Origin: Seison nebaliae
Lineage: Eukaryota; Rotifera; Pararotatoria; Seisonacea; Seisonidae
Direction: 5' to 3'
NCBI GenBank assembly: GCA_023231475.1
Contig: JALJEE010001281.1
Span: forward strand, 1 to 64,000
DNA: 64,000 bases
Both the position numbers and the translations under genes were made by a program. Of the stretch, positions 11,367 through 24,127 are shown piece by piece (position 1 is the first letter of the stretch; the number at the start of each line of letters is the position of its first letter). A model generated the notes under the pieces. The model saw only the letters and a list, made by a program, of their open reading frames with translations. It was not told the origin of the DNA and did not search any database.

Positions 11367-11954
11367 TCTCTCAACCTCCCACTAACCATACACCGATTAT
11401 CTTCCCAATTTATCTGAAAGATATTTCAAGTCTATTTCAATGTTCGATTTCGAGAAGAATCTCTCTCTATCTCAGTCTCACTCTAATTCTCACTCTGTAA
11501 CAATAAATTGAAATTTAGTAAGCAAATTGGAAACATTTCATCAATTCCTTCAAATTACATTATACAGACAAACAAATTATTTGTAAAAAATACAAATTAT
11601 GGCAAAAAATATATAAATTTTATTTCATTATAATCAAATGTCACGAAACATAAAAAAATTTGATAAATTTTAGAGAGAAATTATAAAGAAATGATTTCCT
11701 TTCAAAAATTTACAGAGAAATAATTGTCAGAAAATTTAATTTATTCCTAAAAACACTTTATTTTAGGAGGAAGATTAGAACAGTAATTAATTCTCAGATT
11801 TTAATCATGTATATATTGAACAGATGAATGAATTAATGTAGAAAAAGAAATTTAATTTTTTTATTTGAACTTTTTCCAAAACAATTTTTCTTTTTCAAAT
11901 TTTAAGCATCTCTCAAATTTCCAATAAACTTTTCCAACTCGTTATTGCCGACAA
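11367..11954. other. intergenic, intersectin promoter side
   Basis: AT-rich spacer upstream of the intersectin start and downstream of the secreted-protein stop. It has a pyrimidine/purine-biased patch around 11,455-11,500 (tctctctatctcagtctcac) but no identifiable element or gene. Confidence 0.5.
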
Positions 11955-12686
11955 CTATCGGCTTTCTTCTTCCAATCCTCTCAATAATATCAGACATATA
12001 CATATGTTGATATAAGGAATAAAATTGGCACTTCCATTCTTCTTCGCTTTCAACTGTTCATTCCTCATTCGTCGAATGAGGAAAAGACGATTTTGTTCTT
12101 TTTGTTTCTGATCGACGAATGATTTGCACGTATTCTTTTCGCTCCGTCGCCCAATCTGTTCACACGGAAAATGTTTCTTAATGAATTTCTCATAATTGTC
12201 CATTTGATAAGTGTCGTCGCAATTCTCGATAAATTTCCGACGGAATTTGATGCACTCATCATAAATTCCATCGACTTTCCTCACAATCTCCTTTTTTTCC
12301 ACTTTCATTTTCTTCTCTATCTTTTTCTCTTTCGTTCTCTTCGATGTTCGATTATTTGGAATATAAATATCATCATAGACGTTAATACATTGAGCGGGTC
12401 GTATACTCACCAGAAAATGTTGTAATGACGTTTTGATGGTGATGATGGCTGATTTGTAATGGATCGAATGACGACACTCCCTCAATCGTTTATTAACACA
12501 ATAAACATACGCTCTCGTCTTATCACAAAAAAGTTCATTGAATTCCTGATGTAATCCGTTCGTTGTTTTATCGAAATTCGGTTTTGATGGACATTTAGTT
12601 ATTCGATAAATGTCACACGACTCCGTCATCATCACAAGAAACAGATAAATTATTTTCATTTTACAATTACTATTCTCCCATCTCAC
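11955..12686 (-). CDS. secreted or membrane-anchored Cys-containing protein, unknown family
   Basis: 243 residues, not recognised. The N-terminus has a short hydrophobic stretch (MKIIYLFLVMM from the second Met, residue 10) that looks like a signal peptide. About ten cysteines are spread through the mature part, for example CPSKPNFDKT, ELFCDKTRAYVYCVNKRLREC and the CDDTYQ and HFPCEQ stretches. This is a disulfide-rich fold with a basic, Lys/Glu-rich linker at about residues 112-138. Near the C-terminus, FIPYINICICLILL is hydrophobic, but the charged tail RGLEEESR argues against a simple GPI signal. The pattern resembles the many lineage-specific hemolymph-type secreted proteins of invertebrates. 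It is divergent to SRP72, with 576 bp between starts. Confidence 0.7.
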   Translation of the reverse strand: MRWENSNCKMKIIYLFLVMMTESCDIYRITKCPSKPNFDKTTNGLHQEFNELFCDKTRAYVYCVNKRLRECRHSIHYKSAIITIKTSLQHFLVSIRPAQCINVYDDIYIPNNRTSKRTKEKKIEKKMKVEKKEIVRKVDGIYDECIKFRRKFIENCDDTYQMDNYEKFIKKHFPCEQIGRRSEKNTCKSFVDQKQKEQNRLFLIRRMRNEQLKAKKNGSANFIPYINICICLILLRGLEEESR

Positions 12687-13262
12687 AATTGGACTGGTGT
12701 GAAGAATGATATTGATCTTAAGATTATCTCTAAATCATCTAATTGATGTGGATTGCTGATGAGATTTCTTGTTTACTCAATTCCATCAACTTTCCCTTTA
12801 CAATTTGTTGGTTGAAATTTCATGATTTTTTATCGTTTCTCTTTCATGCTGTCCACTAAATATTACTACATCTCTATTTATTACATTTATGAATTGCATG
12901 AATAAACATATTTGAATAATTTTATTTGAATGATATTCTCAAAATTTTTCTTTCTCCATTTTGAAAGAGGAATAAATGAAGAATGAAATAAATTTACTCT
13001 TCATTTGGAAGAATTGAAATTCGAGCTAAAATTTTAGACGAATAAATTGAAGAAGATAAATAAAGAGAGAATAATTTATACATTAAAAGGAATGGGAAGA
13101 GATTGATTGTTTCTTGCGTGGACGAAGATTTTATACTCGTCGTTTTAATAACGAAAGGAAGAGAGGACAAGTTGAATGTTGAAGGAACGGCATTCTGCGA
13201 ATTTATTTTAATAAATTAATTTTCATTTTTTTCTTTAGAAATTTCATTTCTTTAGTGACAAC
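12687..13262. promoter_or_regulatory. shared upstream region of two divergent genes
   Basis: The start codons of the minus-strand secreted protein and plus-strand SRP72 face away from each other across 576 bp, so both promoters must lie here or in unseen upstream exons. No TATA-like or other motif could be assigned with confidence. Confidence 0.4.
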
Positions 13263-15797
13263 ATGAAATCAAATGAAGAGAAAGAGAAGAATAATGAAGA
13301 TCGATTAAAACAATTCTTCGTTGAATTAGATCAGTATACTCAATCCGATAATTGGGATAAAGGAATTAAAGTTTGTAATAAAATTCTCAATGTAGCACCG
13401 AACGATATAATTGGAGTGCATTCGATGATTGTTTGTCTCATGGAAAATCAGAAATGGAAAGATGCTTTATCTTTCCTTAATCTCCGTCGTCAATTGTTCG
13501 ATGGATCTCAATATTATTATATTCATTTTAACGAATCATATTGTCATTATCGATTGGAATCATATGAGAAGTCATTGGAATCACTTGAGGAGTTGGAGAG
13601 GAAGAAATTGGAATTGTTCATCTCGACGAAACCGGAACAACAATCGGAAGAATATGATCAGAAATTGTCGATATTGAAATCGAAGAAAAATTCGATTTTC
13701 GACAAAAACGAAAAAGAATTATTGGCACAAGTCTATTATCGTTTGGGACGATATGAGGATAGTTTGGAAATCTACAAATCACTTCTATCTCTCAATCAGA
13801 ATGATGATTATGGAATTGAACGATATACCAATTATTTGGCTGTTCAATGTCAGAATGAATTGAAGAAATCAGCAAATGAATTAGAATCAGGAAAACATTT
13901 AATTAATTCACATGAACAAATGGAAGAGAAAGAGAATGAGAAGAAAAGAGTTTTGAATGAAATTAAATCGAATTATAAGAAATATCCTGTCAATCATGAT
14001 CTCCTCTTTAATCTGGCCACTTGTTGTTTGTCGTTGGAGAATTTGGAGAAATCGAAGAAATTCTTAAAAGAAGCGAAAGAAGAATGTCTCATATTCATGA
14101 AAGAACAATATGATGAAGATGACGAAGAATTCGGTGAGGAATTGAAGAAGGAAATGTTCTCGATTGATCTCCAATTGAATTATATTGAACAATTTGAAAT
14201 GAAATCGATTACTGATCGAAAACAATATCAGGAGAAGAAGAAACAATTAATTGGGAATTATAAAAGTTTATTAGAAATGAAACAAAAAGATTCCACATTC
14301 AATTCCATCATTTCCAACAATATTATGACGTTGAATAAAGATCAATCAGTGTTCGATTCAAAGAAAAGATTGAGAACTGCTCTCCTCCCTTCAAAAAAAT
14401 TTGGTTCATTCCACAAATATCATATCGGGAGGAATGAGTTGATCTTTCATTTGATCAATTCGAAAAATGAAGATTTCACTAAAATCATCCAATCATTCCA
14501 TCAAAAATATCAATCAAATACTTTCGTTGTTTTCGCTCATTATTTCATCGCTAAACGTGATGGGACTGATATTGAACAAATGGAGAAATCATTTCAAAAA
14601 AATATCGATCGAGTTTAGTTGAAAATTTGAAATTATTTTTAAATTTTTAAATTTAATTTTCAGATCATCAACAATGGATCGATATCGAAGAATGAGGATA
14701 TTATGAGAATTCTACTCTTCCTCATCGAATATCAATCGAATCTTCAACGATTCATTAACACGAAATCGAAGGACTGGTTATCAGTCACATACGAGAAGAT
14801 AATGAATTTGTTGAAAAACAATTCCTATTCCACTAATCTATTGGGAATTGTTCGTAATTTTTTTTTATCTCAATCAAAATTTTATCGGTCATCGTTCCAT
14901 TAAAATAGATATCGAGTATTCTCGAGTTATGTGAAGGAGTGAACGAAATCGATTTCTGCGTTGAATTGTGTCGTAAAATCAAAGAGAAATTTTCGTCATC
15001 AATCGAATTTGGTGATTTTGTTGAATGGAAGTTATCAAAATATTATATGATGTTAAATAAGAATAATGAGGCGGTGAATTCATTGAAATATTTATTGAGG
15101 TTCTTTTTCTCATTTATATTTTGTAAGATTTTTTTTTTGAAGTAAAAATGAGAATAATGTTCATATAATAGCGGGATTGATCGATGCATTATGGCGTGGC
15201 GGTCACATGGACGAAGTGGAAGAATTATCATTGAAGATTCCTTCGGAACATGACGTGATTATGACAGATGATCAAGACGGAATGAGTGCACAAGAAATTG
15301 ACGAACAATTTACTATAACTATCTTAAGAAGACAACAAATGGCAGACGCAGCAGCTGCAGTAAAAGCAGCTCAAGAAAAGAAGAAAGAGATGGAAAAACA
15401 ACATCGTGAAGATGAGGAACGTTTGAGTCGGAAACGTGAAAGAAATAAATTACGACGGAAACGTCGAGTGAAAAAACCGAAAAATTTCCTTTCAATTCCA
15501 ATCGAACAATTAGATGCGGAACGATGGTTGCCGTTGAAGGAACGAAGTTATTTCCGAGGTAAACGACGTCGGAAGAACGATAAGAAACAAAGTCAATTGG
15601 CGAAAGGAACTCAAGGGACGACGAATTTGGCCTATGAAGATAATCTCAATTATCAAAGTGGTAGTCGTCTACCACAGAATGGGGGACAGAATGCGGGTGG
15701 TGAAACGATCGATATGGAATTAAAAACGGGAAGGAAGGCGGCAGGTAATCGTTATCAACGAGTGAAAGGAAGACGTGTACGTCGCGGTAAACGATAA
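13263..15797 (+). CDS. SRP72: signal recognition particle subunit SRP72
   Basis: Protein subunit of SRP, which binds 7S RNA with SRP68 and targets nascent secretory chains to the ER. Four exons: 13263-14612, 14664-14849, 14909-15099, 15143-15797, giving 793 residues (human is 671). The N-terminal half is TPR-type helical repeats; YRLGRYEDSLEIYKSLL and the conserved ANN-type stretch SNNIMTLNKDQSVFDSKKR match the human protein. The C-terminus is Lys/Arg-rich and ends in the SRP72 RNA-binding signature: KNFLSIPIEQLDAERWLPL at about residues 690-707, then KERSYFRGKRR and KGTQGTTN. The extra length comes from charged inserts such as the Lys/Glu segment near residues 215-240. The third intron was placed so that HIIAGLIDALWRGGHMDEVE stays in frame. 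A short downstream gap leads to another plus-strand gene. Confidence 0.95.
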
Positions 15798-16046
15798 ATG
15801 TTGTGAGAAATGAATAAAAAATTTTGGTGGAAAATAATTTATTTATTTATTTCTTGTTTTCTCGTTATATATAATCATTTCTTTTTAATTGAAAGAATAA
15901 TATTCATATCTCTAAAATTATTATATGTTTTTTTTATTTCTTTTGAATTAGATTCTTTTTTTTTTTTTTTTAATTTTCCTCTTTGAATTTTTCATCACAG
16001 GAAATATCAATATCTCTTCCATATTTATGATTCAACTGATCGAAAT

Positions 16047-18733
16047 ATGAATGGGAAATCTACTTCAATCATCACAACACCATCATCCACTATACACTAC
16101 AATCATAATAACAGCAATAACAACAATAACAATTATAATATTAGTACAAAAAAAAATTCGATTAATCAGTTGACGAATTATCATCGAAATAAAAATTATT
16201 TACAACATCAACAAACATTACCATCAAATTTTGCTCCTTATTCCAATAACAACAACAATAACAATAATATTAATCGTCGATTAAATGGTAGAAAGAAATC
16301 GTATATGGTGAATGGTCGGAAACCAATAAATATGATATCGACACGAACATATGATAATTATTCGAATTATCGTAATGGAAATAATTATCGTTCGGATCGC
16401 AACGATCTTCATAACATCAATAGTGGAGAAAGTAATGATTCCGGTTTCTCTCAACGATATTCATCAATGAAACATCGACGTATTCCAACCAGGAACAATA
16501 ATAACAACAACAATATGGGAATGAGAAATCGAATTCCACAATATAATCAACATCAAAAGATGACGAGTGGAAATGGATCATCAATTCGACCAATTGATGA
16601 AAATAATGAGAAGAATACAATATTTTCTTCATCATCATCTGTCTCATCGTTACTGAGATTCTCTCCAGGAATTCAATTATCCAATGATAAAAAATATGGA
16701 AAGAAGACAGATATTGATTTTAATTCATTCATCTTCAAAGAATTCTCTCCATTAAACGATGAAATTCGAGGTTCATTTTTCATCTTCTTCTTTTCTCATT
16801 TCCTTCATTATATTTATTTCCAGATCGATTATACAACTTCGATTGGGAGAGAGATGTCGATTTCAATGAAAATTATTCTTCTTCATCCTCCACCAGATTA
16901 TCAGCCCAATCATTCGATGTTATCGAAGAACATTTGACGAACATGTTTCAGAAGAACATCATCAAATGTGTATCTGATTCTCCATCGTCGTCATCATCGC
17001 TCGTCACACCATCAACGTCAACATCATCATCATCTTTCTTTCAAATTTCCAGATTACCAGAAACATCCACCACCACATTCACATCACCGTTGGAGAATGT
17101 AGAAAAATTGGAAACGGAGAGTAATAATATGAATGAAAAGAATTTACAATTTGGGAATTATATTCATTCGATTTCCAACGATCAAACCAAATCCTTACAA
17201 AACCATCAACAGATTCATGAAAATTCTTCTAATTATCACAATGAACAATTACAACGATTATCTATATCAACACAGAATGAGACGAATATATCAAAATTGG
17301 ATTCATCCGAATTAATCAATGACAATAATCGATTGTTGACTATTCAATTATCATCAGAAGAAACTTCGACAACAACAACAACGACGATGACGACGACAAT
17401 TGACTTGAAAAGAGGAAATGAAAATGATTTTCAAGAGAATCATTCAAATTTGACTGATAAAGTGAAGAATAATTCGAATGACGATGAAAATGAGTTTCCA
17501 GTCAAAAAACCAGAAAATGATGACGATGATGATGAGGACGAATTTCAAGATGTATCAATGGATTTGTTACCAGTGCCGAATTGTTCAACATCTCTCCAAT
17601 TGGAGAATGATGAATCGAAAGATGATGTGGAAAAGAAATTATCATCAGATGATTGGAATGGATTTGGGGAGAGTAGAACAAGTTGTCATGAATCGATTAT
17701 ATTATTATCATCGAGAGATGATGATCATTTGATTGATGGAGGAAAAAAAATGAATCCATTCCACATGCTCCCCAAAGATAATTATTCACCGACGTCACTC
17801 TCATCATCTCCGATGGCACTGTCTCCTTCTTTCCATTCGACATCGTTACCAGACAGCGAGGAGCGGTTCTTTTCCGTTTCCGATCATTTTTCACCCGAGA
17901 CTGACGAAGTGTTGAGAAGGCCGAACAAGTCGGATAAGGAATATTTCGATGTATCTTTCCGAGAAGTTATCACCAGCAATTCAATCGATCAAAATGAAAT
18001 TAGGAATCATCTCAATTTATCTAATTCGATGAGTATATCTATTTCGTCCTCTCCATCCACTCACATCACCACTGCCATACTCGATAATGCAATAATTGTC
18101 TCCTCTTCTTCGCCTACTTCATCGACGACTCTCACTAATTGTAAGATGTTGGATCATGCCTCCTTCTCATGGATAACTGACGACGATATTGTCATTAATA
18201 TTGACAATAAAATTGCCAATAAGCACACTAATATTAGTAACATTTCCTTCTCTTCTGGTGCTGGTGGTGATGATGACGATAATAATATTTATGATCCAAC
18301 TCATCATAACATTACTTCAATTACATCCGATTACTCGAAACAATATAAAGAATTTTCTCCACTTTCTCCTCATTCGACTACTAACGACACAACCACAACT
18401 ACTCCTCCTCCTTCTCATCCTCTTCCTCCTTCTCATTTGAGTCATTTGAGTTCGAATAGAATTCCTCCTGTTTCTTCTTCTTCTTCTTTCGTCATGTCGA
18501 CACATATTAACCGGAATGTTTTACCGACAAATCAATTCCTCTCCTCTTCTCCCATAATTGCCACTGCAAACATGGTTGAAGGTGATGTTTGTGCAAATAA
18601 TAAAAATATTATGAATATTCATCATCCTGGCAACAGGCAAAACATCATTCATAATGAACCCGATTCTAATTATGACGACGATGACGACGAAGATGACGAA
18701 GTGTTTGAGTTGCAAACGGCATTCGTCAAATGA
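16047..18733 (+). CDS. large disordered Asn/Ser/Thr-rich protein, unknown
   Basis: Two exons, 16047-16770 and 16824-18733, give 877 residues. Not recognised. Most of it is low complexity: Asn-rich at 15-160, Ser/Thr-rich at 300-620, Asp/Glu runs near the C-terminus (YDDDDDEDDEVFELQTAF). More ordered islands span the splice junction (DIDFNSFIFKEFSPLNDEIR joined to DRLYNFDWERDVDFNE and SFDVIEEHLTNMFQKN). Others are DEFQDVSMDLLPVPNC, DDWNGFGES and KEYFDVSFREVI. Acidic DDW/DEF-type short motifs recall clathrin-adaptor binding peptides of aftiphilin-like proteins, but that is speculative. The intron is supported because exon 2 keeps an in-phase frame with non-random sequence. A 5' exon upstream of 16047 is possible. 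Confidence 0.75.
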
Positions 18734-18877
18734 ATAATTCTTCTCGTATGACAACAACCGTTCTTTTCTTCACCAGTCATTCATTGGTGACGATGTTGGG
18801 TGGTGATGGCAGCGATGTGAGTTTTTGAAAAATATTATTCCGATATCTCAATTTGTTTACATGTGTATCATATTGTG

Positions 18878-18926
18878 TGCATGTGTGTGCGTATGTGTGT
18901 GAATGTGTGTGTGTGTGTGTGTGTGT
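18878..18926. repeat. (TG)n microsatellite
   Basis: Interrupted TG/GT repeat ending in about 13 uninterrupted GT units, just 3' of the disordered-protein gene. Confidence 0.95.
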
Positions 18927-21146
18927 AACGAGAGAAGAAACGGAGTAGTTGATTGAAGGAATATTGGTGTTTATTCTTTCCTAATATTTGCATTCTGCCA
19001 CTTCTTCCCATTTGTCTTTTGAATGATTCTTTCTCATAAATAATGATCCCATTCATATAAAATCTTCTCCATTCATATATCGATTAATATGTCGATCATC
19101 TTATTTGGGAGTGGAATTGTGTTTATATCAATTTACTGTTTTCTTTCCAATAATTCTTCCTCATCCATCATCATCATCATCATGATGGATCTGGCGAGCG
19201 ATGAAGCAAAATGCGAGAAAATTTTATTGATTTCTCTTCAAATTTTCATCGATAATATCGAATCGACCGATTTCATTGTGAATCTTTCATTTTTGTCATT
19301 CTTCTCAACTTCTTTTATTTTCATGAATCCTTTTTTTTTTGTTTTATACATATAATCTCTCCTTCTTATCCTTCATCGGAATTTTCCGTTTTCACTCTTT
19401 CATTCTTCACCCTCCCATCAATTTTATCTCAGATTTTACCTATTTAAACTTATTTCGTTGTCTATTTAACAATTATCTATTTGAATCTAATTTAAAGAAT
19501 GGTATTTTTTATTAAATAAATACAAATTATTGAATAATTTTCTCAATTCCCCCTTCGTTGGAAGGAATACCTTTTTATTTCATTTCTCTCATTTCTATTC
19601 TTCCAAAACAGATGGGATCATGTCTCAATAATCGCCCACTAATAATTTGACTTGTGAAAAATGGGACTCGAACAACATAACATAGAAGAGTAAAGTAAAA
19701 GAAAGACATTTCTAGCAGTTTTCACAAATTCACAACATCATCCTCAACATAGCAAATTTTTGGAGAATATTTTCATGCTAAGTCCCAAATATAAAAAGCA
19801 TTAGACTTATTCAAATACTGAGAAATTTTTTTTTGAATTTGAGTATTTCTCTATTAAAAAGAATGAGGGAGAACGACGTCGTTTATGTCATCAATCCATC
19901 AAAACATGAAAGAAAACTATTATGATAATTATACATATATATATTATATATTAATATTAGTCTTATTAATTAGTTTTTGACTTTTTGTGAGTTAAGTAGT
20001 TTGAATTGAATTTAGGAGCAGAAATGGTCAATTACTCGGTTTATGTTCAATTAAGTTGAGCTTAAAAATTTTTTTAAGTTATTTTACTTTCTCGCTTGAA
20101 AACTTAACCGATAGAATTTACAATAAATGATGGAATAAGAAAATGTATTAGGAAAGTTAAATTTTTAGTTATTTCAGTTAATGTAACGGTATGTTTATGG
20201 AATTTTCTTTATTTGTATTTGGAGGATTGATTTATTTTAAATGTTCTTCATCTCCTTCGTCGAATGAATGATAGGAGATTTATTCGTTAGTCGAGCTAAA
20301 TAATGTGCTTGAGTTGAGTGTGTGATGGACTGTTAGAGTAGGAGTAAGTTTATTGATAGAATATATGGATATCATATGGAAGAAAAGAAATATTCGATTT
20401 CGATCTATCAATCTTCATTCTTCTTCGACAATTCTCGATGTCCGATATACTCGATAGAGATAGATATGTGTGAGAAGCATGCCCAGCAAAATAACCATTC
20501 TATTATTGTACCACCAATCTAGTTCGAAGGTCGTCATGGCAGAAATGTTAATTCAATTGCTTTCATCTCCCATCTTATCAGCACCATAGAGTGACACCTA
20601 CAAACATACATGATGTTATGTTATCAAGTTGAGTTGATGTGAGTCTCATCGTGAAGAATTAGTGGATGTTTAAGTGAGCAATGGTCGACACATAATCTTC
20701 TATATTTATTGTGCCTGTTAACATTGGGAAATATGATAATAATGAAATTAATAGGAAATGGGCAATATTAGCCTCTCCATTGATTGGAGGACGAGGGAAA
20801 AATGAGAATGATAATTATTAGAAAAAATCTATTATTCTCTCACCATACAAGACATGGAGAAGATTGGACACGATTTATTGGAGATAAAGAACAAGTGAAA
20901 ATTAATTATGGGAAGGAAAGTATTAAGAATTTCACATAATTCACTCATATTACCAAATTCGATGTGAAATTAATAAGAAATAAAATTTTTTTAATATCGA
21001 ACCGTTTCTCCTTTTTTTGACGGAGAGGAAGAAGAAAAAGAAAACATCTTTCTTTCACATTTCCTCCCCAACAAATTTATCTGCATCCAATGTCATATTC
21101 ACCATTCATGCTAAAAGATGACACATATCAATATTGATATATATCG

Positions 21147-21530
21147 TCATTTAGGAAACGGTTTATCCATTGTCAATCCCAACTCATTCGAATTGGCACA
21201 ATTTCGATTCTTCCTTTCCCCTCCCAATCCGACAATTAATTCACAATCCTCAAATTCCAAATATCCATCACCCAAATGAGAAAAGATGTTTATAAATAAA
21301 TTATGGAAATCTTGTTCTTCTTCCCACAACTCTCCTCTGAGAAGAAGAATGAATTCGATCTTCTTCACGACCTTCACTTCTTGCATAAAAATAGGAAGCG
21401 GGCAGTTTGTATTAGCTAAGTTTGTTTTCCGTAAGTTCTGTTTAATGAGAAATATCAATTGATATTTGCAATAGAAGAATAAATTGGGAAGTTTCATTCT
21501 TTCATCTTCCATCTTCATATCCATCGACAC
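21147..21530 (-). CDS. weak hypothetical ORF
   Basis: A 127-codon minus-strand frame not recognised as any family. Its C-terminal half has mixed, non-repetitive composition (NIFSHLGDGYLEFEDCELIV) that is less AT-driven than neighbouring frames, which is the only reason it is listed. No signal peptide, no domain, and no neighbours within 600 bp. It may be an exon of a gene whose other parts I cannot place, or chance. Confidence 0.22.
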   Translation of the reverse strand: MSMDMKMEDERMKLPNLFFYCKYQLIFLIKQNLRKTNLANTNCPLPIFMQEVKVVKKIEFILLLRGELWEEEQDFHNLFINIFSHLGDGYLEFEDCELIVGLGGERKNRNCANSNELGLTMDKPFPK

Positions 21531-21982
21531 TTCATACCAATTCTTCCTGTCAACAACTCCGCTCTACACATGTTTGATTGCTTTTCGATAATACGATAAA
21601 ATTTTATACAACACAACAAGATATGTTTCCATCTAAATCGTTCCTGAATTGTGTTAGTTCAGAAAATTATTCCAATTAACTTTCTTCTCCTCCTCTTCAT
21701 TTAAATTGATTAGGACAATGTTGATTCATCTGATTTTCCATGACTTTCTTTCCGTTACTGCCAACAAACAATTTATCGAACTATTTTCAATTCTCGTTTT
21801 TCACCAACCGAAACTTTTCTTCGGATTTGTCATTTCGATACATAAATTCTCTCACTGAACTTTACAGAATTTTCGTAATCATGATCATAATTTTTCAATT
21901 TATAGTAAATTTAATGTGTTTTCTTTTTTAACGACTATTAAATTCAATTGAATAGAAACTTATCAAACTATAATAATTTCTT

Positions 21983-22010
21983 ATGATGATGATGATGATG
22001 ATGATGATGA
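21983..22010. repeat. (ATG/GAT)n microsatellite
   Basis: Nine consecutive atg triplets in non-coding DNA upstream of the LRR gene. Confidence 0.95.
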
Positions 22011-22372
22011 GAATGAGAATGAGACGAAGCCAAAGAACAAGAGTTAAATAACGGAGAGAATTTGTTCAATTAGATTGCATGATTTATTTTCTTATCAGGG
22101 GAATGTGTTCTCGTTCAATAACTTCTATAACATTCTTCTACATATGGACTATGATGTCCTTATAGGAATTAGGGAAATTCTTTTTATCGGTTTCCATAAA
22201 ATTTCAATTATTTTCTCCTTATAAAATTTTCTTTATATTTTTCGATGTTTGTTCTCAAATATCGAAAAGATGGATTTCATATGAATATCGATTCATTTAG
22301 ATATCGATCCAGATAAACAATTGAGTAAATCATTCGCTGGTATTGATGTGGTACGTAGAGAGGCGAACTCTC

Positions 22373-24127
22373 ATGTATCATACTACCATCAATCTACCGA
22401 TTCTCTTCTGTTGGCTGACGATGTTAGAAATGACAGATAACTTCATGAATAGTAAGAATTCTCGTAGACATTTCTCTTGTGTGCACATCCAACCACGCTT
22501 ACCAATTTGGATTCATCAACAATTTCGAATGGATTTCCATATCTGTCAATGTGAACGAATGAACGACAATCGAGAGAGTATCAACGTGAATTGTAGTGAA
22601 CAATCGATCGAGCGTTTCACTTTATCCAAATCATTCTTTGCAATAATCGTTAACGGAGAATTGAGATTGTTCCGTCACTCTAATATCAATTCCATCGATT
22701 TATCATCAACCAAATTGACTAGTTTACAACAATCGGCATTTAGTGTTACCATTTTTTACCATTTGTTCTCTATTCACTTTTCTCCATTTTTTCAGTACGG
22801 AGTAAATCTGCAGGAAATTATTGTGAAGAATACTTCACTGAAATTTGTCTCCAAATTGACATTTCAAAGATTATCGTTGAAATCATTGAAATTGACGAAC
22901 AACGTCCATTGGAAACGCATCTTCTCCACCACTTTCACTCATCTCAGTTATATGAGTTCGTTAGATTTGAGTGGGAACGGTCTAACATCTATTCCATCAA
23001 ATACGTTCGCACATTCGATGAATATTCGACATCTGACAATCGATAAGAATCCCATCGAACTCATATCATCGTCAGCATTTGCTCATTTAAGATTGATTGA
23101 GAATTTAAATTTGAATCACCTCAATCTATTGAGAAAAATGGAAAAAGATTCTTTCATTTCCTTGACTGATGTGAAATTTCTTCATATCGATTTTAGTGGG
23201 AAATTCTTCAAAAAAATCGAATCTTTCACATTTCGAGGATTGTCTAATGTTCGAACGATTACTTTGAGTTATGGATCGATTGAATGGATTGATTCATTCG
23301 CATTCGATAATTGTTTCGGACTTTATTTCATCCACATGAACAATCAGAAAATTGAACGAATCGAGTCAGATGCATTTCGTCTCGTACCACAATTGAAATA
23401 TGTTGATTTAAGAAATAATCAAATAAAAACGATTCGTTTACTTCAAATTTATCAATCTTTCATTTACACGTCTACTCTCAATAACATCACAATGCCATTA
23501 GTGCAGCCGTCATCGTCTTTCTATGAGATTGATGGGAGGAATGGCACGAGAATTATCATAAATTTAGAAGGAAATAATAATTTATCCATTTGCCAGACGG
23601 CGAGTGAAGCATGGACGAAACATTTCTTTTGTGAAGACAAATGTCAATTCGACAGTGAACGAAGAACATCGAAACAGAAACGAACAATTTCACCCATCAA
23701 CCACGAAGAGATAAAGAATTTATATCAATTTCATTCTCATAAACAACGACGTCAATATCGTCATGTGATAGATGAGAGATCGAGTCCACGTAACCAATTT
23801 GGGAAGGAACATAATAGACGAATGTATATTCTACTTCCTCATCGATGTCAGATGAGCGGAATTAATAAAATGATCAATTTCAATATGTCTCAACATTCTC
23901 GTCAACCGCCGAATGAGAAAGGAGAAGAACTAGAAAAATTTAATGATCACAATCCTCTCCAACGCTACAATTCGACACATGCAATCTTTCAATGTCGTTG
24001 CAAGAATTTCCGTCATCAAATCATCATTCCATTAGAGACATCATCAACTCATCATCATCATCATCATCGAATTATACTGATAAATTATTTCCTCATCTAT
24101 TTAGCAACGATATCGCTCACTCATTGA
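22373..24127 (+). CDS. leucine-rich-repeat surface protein, probably GPI-anchored
   Basis: Extracellular LRR protein, two exons (to 22744 and from 22796), 567 residues from the Met at 22373. That Met is preferred over the upstream one at 22343 because it directly starts a signal peptide (MYHTTINLPILFCWLTMLEM). A Cys-containing N-cap (FHICQCERMN and VNCSEQ) precedes about ten LRRs, e.g. SLDLSGNGLTSIPSNTFAHS and LKYVDLRNNQIKTI. A C-cap follows with NLSICQTASEAWTKHFFCED and further cysteines. After a basic linker and a His run the protein ends in a hydrophobic tail, INYFLIYLATISLTH, which fits a GPI signal. The LRRs resemble insect cell-adhesion LRR proteins, but I cannot name an orthologue. The 51-bp intron has no in-frame stop. 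Confidence 0.8.
   Translation: MYHTTINLPILFCWLTMLEMTDNFMNSKNSRRHFSCVHIQPRLPIWIHQQFRMDFHICQCERMNDNRESINVNCSEQSIERFTLSKSFFAIIVNGELRLFRHSNINSIDLSSTKLTSLQQSAFSVTIFYHLFSIHFSPFFQYGVNLQEIIVKNTSLKFVSKLTFQRLSLKSLKLTNNVHWKRIFSTTFTHLSYMSSLDLSGNGLTSIPSNTFAHSMNIRHLTIDKNPIELISSSAFAHLRLIENLNLNHLNLLRKMEKDSFISLTDVKFLHIDFSGKFFKKIESFTFRGLSNVRTITLSYGSIEWIDSFAFDNCFGLYFIHMNNQKIERIESDAFRLVPQLKYVDLRNNQIKTIRLLQIYQSFIYTSTLNNITMPLVQPSSSFYEIDGRNGTRIIINLEGNNNLSICQTASEAWTKHFFCEDKCQFDSERRTSKQKRTISPINHEEIKNLYQFHSHKQRRQYRHVIDERSSPRNQFGKEHNRRMYILLPHRCQMSGINKMINFNMSQHSRQPPNEKGEELEKFNDHNPLQRYNSTHAIFQCRCKNFRHQIIIPLETSSTHHHHHHRIILINYFLIYLATISLTH

Larger units (their letters stand above)
18927..22342. other. gene-poor region
   Basis: About 3.4 kb with no convincing multi-exon gene. 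Only short AT-rich open frames occur, for example 19089-19355 plus, which is almost entirely hydrophobic and Ser-rich. One weak minus-strand frame is listed separately, and an ATG-triplet microsatellite lies near 21,990. The 3' part should contain the promoter of the LRR gene. Confidence 0.5.

Noticed and set aside
19089-19355. 88-codon plus-strand ORF
   Set aside because: Almost purely Ile/Ser/Phe, fed by an ATC/TTC-rich tract. No coding features.
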